Positions 1-8,688 of a DNA stretch of 49,673 nucleotides are shown piece after piece. Position 1 is the stretch's first letter. Every line of letters begins with the position of its first letter. Both the position numbers and the translations under genes were made by a program. Below the pieces are notes generated by a model, which worked only from the letters and a program-made list of their open reading frames with translations, had not been told where the DNA came from and did not search any database. The stretch is from Tropicibacter oceani (GTDB taxonomy: Bacteria > Pseudomonadota > Alphaproteobacteria > Rhodobacterales > Rhodobacteraceae), in contig NZ_CP124619.1 in assembly GCF_029958925.1 (NCBI RefSeq), forward strand, positions 1 to 49,673, in the 5' to 3' direction.

Positions 1-299
1 AACGCCATCTGGGAAAAGAACGCCTCTGTCGGGCTGCCGCACAGCAGGAATTCTAGTCTCATGGGGGCTCCTGGGGGGCGGGCGTTTGCGGGCAAAACCT
101 AGCATCGGGGCCCCCTGTGCACAACTGCCGGCACGGGCGCGGATGGCCGGGATTGGAGTCTGGACAAGGGCAAAGCGCCCAAGGTATTTGCGGATTGCGG
201 CGCCTTGGGCGTCGTCGTCAGACCATCGCGCGGGACCAAGCCTGTCGCCCGCTGTCGCTCGGTGCGCCGTGCCTCATCGCCTTGTCCGAAAGCCGTGGA
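1..299. other. Upstream stretch with no recognised gene
   Basis: About 300 bases precede the first recognisable gene. Frame 1 is open from the window edge to a stop at 100-102, giving 33 residues without a recognisable motif, so it could be the tail of a gene cut by the window or chance. The long upstream extension of the methyltransferase frame (from 117) is rich in Arg, Gly and Cys and does not look like protein. The stretch probably holds the promoter for the three genes that follow, but I see no convincing -35/-10 pair. Confidence 0.4.
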
Positions 300-995
300 A
301 TGAGCTGGGTTTCAAAATACTACGACCGCCGTGTCGCCGCCGGGGCGCAAAAGGGCCTGTTCTGGCAAGTCGGCCATACCGAGCAGGGCAGGCCGATTTC
401 GTCCGAACAGTTCGCGGTCATGCTGGACAGCCTCGGCCAGGTTCTGCAGCTGGGGCCGGGGTCGTCCCTGCTGGACCTGTGCTGCGGCAATGGCGTCTTT
501 ACCCGCCAGCTGGCCGCCGGGGTGCAGCGCGCCGTCGGCGTCGATTTTTCCCCCGCGATGATCGCGGTGGCGCGTGCCGAATGCGCCGCCCCCAACCTGA
601 CCTACCAGGTGGTGGATGTGAAACGGATCCCGCCGCAGCTGGCCGGGCAGGGCAAGTTCGACCGCATCTTGATGAATGCGGCGCTGCAACATTTTTCGCT
701 GGCCGAATTTCGCACCCTGCTGACCCGCCTGCTGCAGATCTCGACCCCTGACCGGGTCATCGTCTTTGCCTTTGTGCCCAATGCCGCCCGCCGGACCGAG
801 TTCGACCGCAGGCTGAAGCCCGGGCTTGCCTTGCGGCTGCGCCGCCTGTTCCGGCGCGACCTGGTCACCCATTGGTATCACCAGGACGACGTCAGGCGGA
901 TCTGCGACGAGCTGGGGCTTCGGGTCCGGTTCCGCGACCCGGACCCGGCCATTGCGGGGGCGTGGTATCGCCATGACATCGTGATCGAGGCATGA
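300..995 (+). CDS. Class I SAM-dependent methyltransferase
   Basis: A 231-residue protein with a class I methyltransferase fold. Motif I is LLDLCCGNGVF at about residues 57-67, followed by the acidic end of strand 2 (VGVDFS). A later NAALQHF stretch fits motif IV. The ATG at 300 is chosen because the family normally starts shortly before motif I and the upstream extension is low complexity; its ribosome site is weak. The last four bases overlap the start of the next gene (ATGA), so the two are translationally coupled. With a GNAT-like protein and a DegT aminotransferase following, a sugar N- or O-methyltransferase is the likeliest role, but the substrate cannot be read from sequence. Confidence 0.8.
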   Translation: MSWVSKYYDRRVAAGAQKGLFWQVGHTEQGRPISSEQFAVMLDSLGQVLQLGPGSSLLDLCCGNGVFTRQLAAGVQRAVGVDFSPAMIAVARAECAAPNLTYQVVDVKRIPPQLAGQGKFDRILMNAALQHFSLAEFRTLLTRLLQISTPDRVIVFAFVPNAARRTEFDRRLKPGLALRLRRLFRRDLVTHWYHQDDVRRICDELGLRVRFRDPDPAIAGAWYRHDIVIEA

Positions 996-1924
996 TCGAA
1001 ACCGGATACCTGCTGCCGGGCTTTGGCGAAAGCTATGGCGAATTCGGCAGGCCCCTGCGCCTGCCGGCCAGCGGGCTGCAACTGCTTGAACGGCCGATCG
1101 CGGGCGACAGCTTTGATTACATCGGTCCCTACCCCTATGTGATGTGTTCGGACTGGGGCGCCCTGGCGCAGGATCTGCCCGGGCTGGCGCGGCCCGGTGC
1201 GGTGTCGCTGGCCTTTGTCGCCGATCCTTTCCAAACACAGGCGGTACGCGCGGCCACCCGCGGCTGGGACCTGTGCCGCCCCTTCAAGACCCACCATGTC
1301 ATCGATCTGCGGCGCGACTGGCGCCACGAGCGTCCCCGCACGATGCGCCGCCTGACCCGCCGCGCGCTTGAAACCCATGTGATGGAGACCGTGGCCGATG
1401 CGCTGCCGCTGGCGGCGCAGTTCTGGCAGATGTACCAGACCACGCGCGCCCGTCACGACGTGCGCGGCATACAGGGCCTGTCCGCGCTGGTGATCGAACG
1501 GCAACTGGCGCTGCCGGGGGGGCTGGTGATCACGGCGCGGGACGATGCCGGCCTTGCCGGGGGCATCCTGAGCTTTTGCCATGGCGAAACCGCCAGTCTG
1601 CACCTGATGTTCCTCAGCCCGCGCGCCCATGCGCAGAACACCAGCCATGCGCTGATCTATACCACGCTCGAAGCGCTGGAGGCGCGCGGCCTGCGCCATG
1701 CCAACCTGGGCGGTGTGGCCGGCAACAGCGATGATGCCGCGGGCGGGCTGGCCCGGTTCAAGATGGGCTGGGCCAATGAAACCCGCAGCGCGCTGCTGTG
1801 CGGCAAGGTGCTGGATGCGCGGCGCTATCGCGCGCTTTGCGCGGGCGTGTCCCCGGGCGGGTATTTCCCCGCCTACCGCGCACCCGGCGCCTCGGGCCCG
1901 GCGGTTCCGCCCGGTGCGGATTGA
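992..1924 (+). CDS. GNAT/FemAB-like acyltransferase
   Basis: A 310-residue protein whose second half (about residues 130-290) looks like the acetyltransferase fold of the FemAB/GNAT_6 type: a GGLVITARDDAGLAGGILSF segment, an ALIYTTLEALEARGLRHANLGG segment written here only as its start and end (ALIYTT...NLGG), and a final LARFKMGWANE. The N-terminal part is unfamiliar and may form the second half of a double-domain FemAB arrangement. It overlaps the methyltransferase by four bases and precedes an aminotransferase. A plausible role is N-acylation of an amino sugar made by that aminotransferase; this is inference. Acyl donor and acceptor are unknown. Confidence 0.65.
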   Translation: MIETGYLLPGFGESYGEFGRPLRLPASGLQLLERPIAGDSFDYIGPYPYVMCSDWGALAQDLPGLARPGAVSLAFVADPFQTQAVRAATRGWDLCRPFKTHHVIDLRRDWRHERPRTMRRLTRRALETHVMETVADALPLAAQFWQMYQTTRARHDVRGIQGLSALVIERQLALPGGLVITARDDAGLAGGILSFCHGETASLHLMFLSPRAHAQNTSHALIYTTLEALEARGLRHANLGGVAGNSDDAAGGLARFKMGWANETRSALLCGKVLDARRYRALCAGVSPGGYFPAYRAPGASGPAVPPGAD

Positions 1925-1978
1925 GGCATCCGGTGAAACGTGCAAACTGCGGGTTCTGGAACCTGCGGAACCCGCCTC

Positions 1979-3202
1979 ATGCCCGATGACAGCCCGTCTG
2001 CCCCCCCGCCCCGCGACAAGCCGCTTTGCGACCTGTCGGATCTGGCGCTGTTCGGGGCGCGGCCGCTGTTCGACGCGCCGCGCCATGTCAACCGGCCCCA
2101 GGCCCCGGACCGCGCCGTCTTTGATGCGCTGCTGGACCAGGTCTGGGACCGGCGCTGGTTCACCAATGACGGCCCATTGGTGCAGGAACTGGAACGGCGG
2201 CTGTGCGACTACCTGGACGTGCCGCACTGCGTTCTGACCAGCAATGCCACCGCCGCGCTGGACCTGGTGATCCATGCGCTTGGCCTCGAGGGCGAGGTCC
2301 TGCTGCCCTCTTTTACCTTCATTTCCACCGCGCATCTGCTGCACTTGCGAAAGTTGACCCCGGTGTTCTGCGAGGTCGGCGCCGACATGATGCTGGACCC
2401 GGCCGATTGCGCCGCGCGGATGACCACGCGGACCGCGGCGATCATCGCCACCCATGTCTGGGGCAGCCCTTGCGACATCGACGCGCTGCAGGCGCTGTGC
2501 GACGATCGCGGCATTGCGCTGCTGCTGGATGCTGCCCATGCCTTTGGCGGGCGCTACAAGGGCCGCCGCCTGGGCGGCTTTGGCCGCGCCGAGGTGTTCA
2601 GCCTGCATGCCACCAAGGCCTTTCACGCCTGCGAAGGCGGGCTGGTCACCACCAGCGATGCCGATCTGGCCGCCCGGCTGCGGCTGACCCGCAATTTCGG
2701 CTTTTCCGGCCCGGACAGGGTCGAATGTGCCGGGGTCAATGCCAAGATGTCGGAACTGCATGCCGCCATGGGGCTGGCCAATCTTGCCGGGTTCGAAGAC
2801 AGCCGCGCCGCCGCCATGCGCATTCATGGCGCCTATGCCCGGGGGCTGGAAGGCCTGCCCGGTCTGCGGCTGAAATCCCCGCCCCCCGAGGAAGAGAACA
2901 ACCACCATTACCTGGTGACGGAAATCGACGCCGCGGGTTTTGGCATGGACCGGGACGCGCTGCTGGCGCTGCTGACGGCGGAAAACGTCTGGGCGCGGCG
3001 CTATTTCCATCCCGGGGGGCACCGCAGTCCGCCGCACCTGGGCCACAGCCCCGCCCTGCCCCGCACCGAGGCGCTGTGCGCGCGGGTCCTGCTGCTGCCG
3101 GCAGGCGCCGCCGCAACCTCCGAAGAGGTCGCGCAGATCTGCCGGCTGATCCGCTTTGCCGCCGCCCGCGCGCCCGAGATCCGCGCCGCGGCCGGGGCCT
3201 AG
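1979..3202 (+). CDS. DegT/DnrJ/EryC1/StrS-family sugar aminotransferase
   Basis: A PLP-dependent aminotransferase of about 407 residues. The Schiff-base lysine sits in SLHATKAFHACEGG, a form of the motif seen in dTDP-4-keto-6-deoxyhexose aminotransferases (VioA/FdtB-like), and the cofactor aspartate is in LLLDAAHAFGG. The ATG at 1979 is preferred over the in-frame GTG at 1940, which only adds an unconserved stretch. The product of RmlA and RmlB, encoded elsewhere in the window, is dTDP-4-keto-6-deoxyglucose, a natural substrate for this family, so the enzyme probably makes a dTDP-4-amino-4,6-dideoxyhexose. The stop codon overlaps that of the convergent RTX gene through a CTAG palindrome at 3199-3202. 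Confidence 0.88.
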   Translation: MPDDSPSAPPPRDKPLCDLSDLALFGARPLFDAPRHVNRPQAPDRAVFDALLDQVWDRRWFTNDGPLVQELERRLCDYLDVPHCVLTSNATAALDLVIHALGLEGEVLLPSFTFISTAHLLHLRKLTPVFCEVGADMMLDPADCAARMTTRTAAIIATHVWGSPCDIDALQALCDDRGIALLLDAAHAFGGRYKGRRLGGFGRAEVFSLHATKAFHACEGGLVTTSDADLAARLRLTRNFGFSGPDRVECAGVNAKMSELHAAMGLANLAGFEDSRAAAMRIHGAYARGLEGLPGLRLKSPPPEEENNHHYLVTEIDAAGFGMDRDALLALLTAENVWARRYFHPGGHRSPPHLGHSPALPRTEALCARVLLLPAGAAATSEEVAQICRLIRFAAARAPEIRAAAGA

Positions 3203-6060
3203 GCGAACCAGAAATCGCCCGCGGTCATCTCGGACAGCTGGGTGTCGACCAGCGTCACCTCTCCGCCCGGCAGGTACAGCACCACGTCGGCGCCGACCTG
3301 GGCCATGTCCAGCTGGGCAAAGTTGCTGATCTGGCCATGCTGGATCTTGATGATGTCGACGCCGTCCTCGAAATCGAGGACGCGGTCGTTGTCATGCACC
3401 CCCGAGAAGATGAAGGTATCGGCCCCGGCCCCGCCCACCAGCACGTCGTTGCCCGCCCCGCCGGCCAGTTCGTCATTGCCGTTGCCGCCGTTCAGGGTGT
3501 CGTTGCCGACATAGCCGCCAAGAGTGTCGTTGCCGTTGCCGCCCCAGCCCAGATCGTTGCCGGTGTTGCCCCAGACCTGGTCGTTGCCATCGCCGCCATA
3601 CAGAATGTCGTCTCCGGAAAAGCCGCCGACGGTGTCATTGCCGTCGCCGCCGTACAGAACGTCGTCCTGGTTGCCGCCCCAGACCAGGTCATCGCCCAGA
3701 TCGCCCCACAGCGTGTCATTGCCATTGCCGCCGCCCAGGGTGTCGTTGCCCCAGCCGCCCCAGCCCTGGTCGTTGCCATCGGCGCCCCAGACCTGATCGT
3801 TGCCGTCGCCGCCCCACAGCATGTCATCGCCCGAGGCGCCGCCGATCGTGTCATCGCCCGTCCCGCCGTCGACCTGGTCATCCCCGGCGCCGGCCCAGAT
3901 GTCATCGTTGCCGGCCCCGCCGTTGATCGTGTCATGGCCGTCGGCGCCGGAAATCGTGTCGTGGCCGTTGCCGCCGCCGATCTGGTCGTCGCCTGCCTCG
4001 CCGTTCAGGACGTCGTTGCCGTCAAAGCCGCCCATGGTGTCGTTGCCATCCCCGCCCCAGCCGGTGTCGTCCCCGGTGTTGCCCCAGATCTGGTCGTCGC
4101 CGTCGCCGCCATAGAGCAGGTCGTTGCCGGAAAAGCCGCCCACCGTGTCATTGCCGTCGTCGCCATACAGAACGTCATCGTGGTTGCCGCCCCAGACCAG
4201 GTCATTGCCGACCTCGCCCCAGAGCGTGTCATTGCCATTGCCGCCGCCCAGGGTGTCATTGCCGAAACCGCCCCAGGCCATGTCATGGCCGTCGGCGCCC
4301 CAGATCTCGTCGTTGCCACCATCACCCCAGATCATGTCGTTGCCCGCCGCGGCACCGATGGTATCGTCATCCTCGCCGCCGCGGATCGTGTCGTTGCCCG
4401 GGCCGGACCAGATTTCATCGGCCCCGCTGCCGCCCTGCAGGCTGTCGTCGCCGTCATCGCCCATGATGGTGTCGTTCAGCCCGGACCCGGACAGCACGTC
4501 GTTGTAGATGCTGCCGATGACCATTTCGCCCGGCGGCGGCGGCGAGGGCATGATGTGATCCGCCCAGGTAAAGCCGGCGCCAAATATCTGGGCCTTGGTC
4601 AGCCCGCCGCCATTGGCCGAATGCACCTCGATCGTGGTGTTGCGCAGGGTGATCAGCGCGCCATAGGCCGTGGTGGTGATGGTCAGCTGATCGACCGAGC
4701 GCAGCATCCGAAAGCCGGGCATGGCGATGATGTCCTGCCCGGGGGTGAAATCCATGATCCGCACCCGCTGGGGGCCGTCCTCTTCGGCGATGACGAAGCG
4801 GTCTGACCCGCCGCCGCCCCACAGCGTCGCGCCGCCCGCCCCGGCCAGCAGGATGTCATCGCCGCCCAGCCCGTACAGCGTATCATTGCCGGTTTGCCCG
4901 GCCTCGATCAGGTCGTCGCCCGCCGTGCCGGTCAGGGTCAGCGCGCCGCTGCCGGTGTCGCGCAGGACCGCGCCCTGGTCATCCAGCGGAACGGAAAACT
5001 GGCTGATCCCGTCATCGGTTTCGCTGGTGACATAGATCCGGATTTCGTCGCCGATCACCGTGGCGGCGATCTGATCGACGTTCATCAGCCCCATGCCGGG
5101 CTGATGGGGCAGCGATTGCAGGTGCAGCAGTTGCCCGCCGGGCAGCAGGGTGAACAGGCTCAGCCCGTCGTCGGCGCCGCCCGCCAGCACGAAAACCTGG
5201 CCGCCCGCTTCGACCACCGCCAGGGACTGGACCCCGCCAAAGCGGGTGTTCAGCCCGTCGATCACGTGATCGACCGGTTCCAGCCCGCCCGAGGCGTCCA
5301 GCTTCATCACGCTGAGCGACGAGGTGTCCGCCGCCGCCAGGATCACGAAGGTTTCACCAAAGGCCTGCACGGTTTCAAGCGCGGTGGGGGTGGCGATGCC
5401 CAGCCCCTCTTCGGCGCCGGCATAATCGGCCTCTTGCAGTTTGCCGGTGGTGCCGTCGATGCTGAAGCTGACCAGCCCGCCGCGCGGCAGGCTGGTGGCC
5501 AGCAGGATTTCCTGGTCGCCGACGGTGGCTATTTCAAGTTCGGTTGCGGTGCCCAGGTCATGGGTCGCGCCGGACTGGGTCAGCCCGTTGGCCCCCGGCA
5601 GGTAGGTCCGCAGCAACCCGGTGGCGCTGTCGGCGATATAAAGCGCGCCCCAGTCGCTGGTCGAACAGGCGATGTCCGAGATGTTCCAGGTGCCCGCGCG
5701 CAGCCCGTCGGTCTGGATGACCCAGTCGATCTGGCCGTTGGTGCCCAGCCGATACCCCAAAAGCGTCCCCGACCCGGTGCTGTCGCCGCCGCCAAAGACC
5801 AGCTGCGGCGTGCCATCAATGACCGCGTAATCCAGCGTGCCGCCCGCCGCGCCGCCCAGCCACGAGGGGAAATAGACCCGGTCGATTTCTGTCGGAAGGC
5901 TGCTGTTCGGGCTCAGCTCGTAGGCGGTGATGCCGCCGCCCAGCCCGGTGCCGGCATAAAGAAACGTGCCCGAAGGCGTCACCGCGATATCAAGCGCCTG
6001 CAGGTTGCCGTCCAGCGTCGCATCGCCTGTCGCGGTATGGCCGTCCCATTGCAGATACAT
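3199..6060 (-). CDS. Secreted RTX calcium-binding protein with beta-propeller-like N-terminus
   Basis: A 953-residue protein. Residues 1 to about 370 contain repeated short blades with phrases such as FLYAGTGLGGGITAYEL and VFVLAGGADDGLSLF, which suggest a lactonase/YVTN-like propeller. A short RTX block follows at about 377-420, then a serralysin-C-like unit, and a long run of GGxGxDxxx nonapeptides at about 520-900. The C-terminus (ADTFIFSGVHDNDRVLDF to FWFA) is typical of type I secretion substrates. The start at 6060 is supported by GGGAGGG just upstream; the longer frame to 6222 lacks this. No type I secretion genes are in the window. The repeat tract contains a long segmental duplication described in the findings. 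Confidence 0.88.
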   Translation of the reverse strand: MYLQWDGHTATGDATLDGNLQALDIAVTPSGTFLYAGTGLGGGITAYELSPNSSLPTEIDRVYFPSWLGGAAGGTLDYAVIDGTPQLVFGGGDSTGSGTLLGYRLGTNGQIDWVIQTDGLRAGTWNISDIACSTSDWGALYIADSATGLLRTYLPGANGLTQSGATHDLGTATELEIATVGDQEILLATSLPRGGLVSFSIDGTTGKLQEADYAGAEEGLGIATPTALETVQAFGETFVILAAADTSSLSVMKLDASGGLEPVDHVIDGLNTRFGGVQSLAVVEAGGQVFVLAGGADDGLSLFTLLPGGQLLHLQSLPHQPGMGLMNVDQIAATVIGDEIRIYVTSETDDGISQFSVPLDDQGAVLRDTGSGALTLTGTAGDDLIEAGQTGNDTLYGLGGDDILLAGAGGATLWGGGGSDRFVIAEEDGPQRVRIMDFTPGQDIIAMPGFRMLRSVDQLTITTTAYGALITLRNTTIEVHSANGGGLTKAQIFGAGFTWADHIMPSPPPPGEMVIGSIYNDVLSGSGLNDTIMGDDGDDSLQGGSGADEIWSGPGNDTIRGGEDDDTIGAAAGNDMIWGDGGNDEIWGADGHDMAWGGFGNDTLGGGNGNDTLWGEVGNDLVWGGNHDDVLYGDDGNDTVGGFSGNDLLYGGDGDDQIWGNTGDDTGWGGDGNDTMGGFDGNDVLNGEAGDDQIGGGNGHDTISGADGHDTINGGAGNDDIWAGAGDDQVDGGTGDDTIGGASGDDMLWGGDGNDQVWGADGNDQGWGGWGNDTLGGGNGNDTLWGDLGDDLVWGGNQDDVLYGGDGNDTVGGFSGDDILYGGDGNDQVWGNTGNDLGWGGNGNDTLGGYVGNDTLNGGNGNDELAGGAGNDVLVGGAGADTFIFSGVHDNDRVLDFEDGVDIIKIQHGQISNFAQLDMAQVGADVVLYLPGGEVTLVDTQLSEMTAGDFWFA
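3487..4314 (-). repeat. Higher-order duplication inside the RTX tract (two 315-bp units)
   Basis: Two 105-residue segments, encoded at 4000-4314 and 3487-3801, match at 83 of 105 positions by my count and are separated by 66 residues of ordinary RTX repeats. The period is therefore 171 residues, exactly 19 nonapeptides. The nonapeptide order is the same in both copies, including the distinctive WGADG, LYG, GGFSG and WGNTG units, so this is a duplication of a block, not just similar neighbouring repeats. Confidence 0.85.
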
Positions 6061-6180
6061 TGTGGTGCCCTCCCACAGGCGTTGCGGTGAGAGCAGAAAT
6101 GCCGAGGCAAGCGGGACACCCGGGGCCGGGAATCTGGCAAAACCTTGCAGTTTCCCTAACCTTTGTTTCAAGTCTCGCGG

Positions 6181-7355
<1,175 letters not shown>

Positions 7356-7436
7356 GCGGGGCACCGTACGGTGCCTTTGGACCCTGTCAAGGACTCGCCC
7401 TGATGCTTGGGCGCGACCCAGATCAGGAGCCGCCTC

Positions 7437-8477
7437 ATGGACATTTCCGCCCGTCTTTCCCTGCCTTACCTGCTGCCCTCGCAGGCACAGAAACATGTCA
7501 CCCACAACGCCGCGCTGGAACGGCTGGACCTTTTGGTGCAGCTGACCATCGAGGAATTCGACGCCAGCACCCCGCCCAGCGTGCCCGCAGACGGCGGTAT
7601 CTGGGCCCTGGGCGCCGCGCCTTCGGGGGCCTGGGACGGCCATGCCGATGAACTGGCCGCCTGGATCGACGAGGCCTGGGTCTTTGTCACGCCGCAGACC
7701 GGCTGGGTTGCCACCGACAAGACCGGCGGCGGGATGCGCCTGCGCGGCGCCGCCGGGTGGGAGCCGCTGATCCCCAGCGCCTTTGACAACCTGCAAGGCA
7801 TCGGCATCGGCACCAGCCATGACGCCACCAACGCGCTGGCCGTCGCATCGGACGCGACGCTGCTGACCAACGCCGGCGCGGGCCATCAGCTGAAGATCAA
7901 CAAGGCCGGTGCGACCGATACCGCCAGCCTGCTGTTCCAGACCGGCTGGTCCGGCCGCGCCGAGATGGGCACCGCCGGATCGGACAACTTTGAAATCAAG
8001 GTTTCGCCGGACGGATCGGCCTGGTCGAATGCCCTTTCGATCAACGCGGCCAGCAGCAACATCGGCTTTGGCACGGGCACGCCGAATTACCCGCTGCACA
8101 TCCACCGCCCCGGCAGCATGGGCGCCGCGCTGCAACTGACCAACGGCAACAGCGGATCGGGGCCCAGCGACGGTTTCTGGTTCGGCTTTTCCAACAAGGC
8201 CTATTTCTGGAACTACGAGGCGCTGGACACCCAGTTCGCCACCTCGAACACCGCGCGCATGACCATCAAGGCCGATGGCAAGGTGGGCATCGGAACCGCG
8301 ACCCCCAGTTGCGGGCTCGAGGTGGCCGGGGCGATCCGCGCGGCCTCTCATGCCAGCGGCGCGCGGCCCTCGGCGGCTTCGGTCGGGGCGGGTGCGATGA
8401 TCTATGATACCACCCTGTCGAAACCGCTGTGGAGCGATGGCACCGCCTGGCGCGATGCCGCCGGGGTGGCCGTCTAG
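7437..8477 (+). CDS. DUF2793 / tail-fibre-like protein
   Basis: A 346-residue protein. The N-terminus (LSLPYLLPSQAQKHVTHNAA and on through about residue 115) matches the DUF2793 family, which is found in alphaproteobacterial prophages and gene transfer agents. The C-terminal half carries two GIGT-type repeats (NIGFGTGTPNYPLHIHR and VGIGTATPSCGLEVAG), as in phage tail-fibre and adhesin proteins, and ends in a short LWSDGTAWRDA tail. The ATG at 7437 has AGGAG eight bases upstream. No signal peptide is evident. No other phage structural gene is nearby; it sits between glf and a glycosyltransferase. It shares the GIGT repeat style with the exported trio at 43.7-47.8 kb. Confidence 0.8.
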   Translation: MDISARLSLPYLLPSQAQKHVTHNAALERLDLLVQLTIEEFDASTPPSVPADGGIWALGAAPSGAWDGHADELAAWIDEAWVFVTPQTGWVATDKTGGGMRLRGAAGWEPLIPSAFDNLQGIGIGTSHDATNALAVASDATLLTNAGAGHQLKINKAGATDTASLLFQTGWSGRAEMGTAGSDNFEIKVSPDGSAWSNALSINAASSNIGFGTGTPNYPLHIHRPGSMGAALQLTNGNSGSGPSDGFWFGFSNKAYFWNYEALDTQFATSNTARMTIKADGKVGIGTATPSCGLEVAGAIRAASHASGARPSAASVGAGAMIYDTTLSKPLWSDGTAWRDAAGVAV

Positions 8478-8525
8478 GGGATTGGGGGCGCCTGCGCGCT
8501 TCAATTTTGACGTGAACTGCCTTTG

Positions 8526-8548
8526 GGGGTCGCCGTGCTGGCGGCCCC
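8526..8548 (+). terminator. GC-rich hairpin after the DUF2793 gene
   Basis: GGGGTCGCC and GGCGGCCCC form a nine-pair stem with one mismatch and a five-base loop. There is no clear T-tract, so it could be a weak terminator or an mRNA-stabilising hairpin in the 211-base gap before the next gene. Confidence 0.35.
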
Positions 8549-8688
8549 TGCCTTGTTGATGGGCACCCCCGTCCGGACCACGCGCCGGAAAGCCCCCCGC
8601 GTATTGTGACGCCCCGGTCTTTGCGTTAGAGACGCAACTACCGGGCGACTGGCCCCGGTGGAAATCTTTGACCACCAAGGGTTTGGGC

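Noticed and set aside
117-299. Upstream extension of the methyltransferase frame
   Set aside because: Composition is Arg/Gly/Cys-rich and unlike protein; the family starts near the ATG at 300.
878-3046. Long open frame on the minus strand opposite the first three genes
   Set aside because: It is a shadow of high-GC coding on the plus strand; its translation is low-complexity with no motif.
3400-4500. Dense short tandem repeats that look like a CRISPR or minisatellite array
   Set aside because: The period is 27 bases and translates to GGxGxDxxx nonapeptides in one long frame; these are RTX coding repeats.
7437-8477. Prophage or gene transfer agent
   Set aside because: Only a DUF2793/tail-fibre-like gene is present; no capsid, terminase, portal or integrase genes are near.
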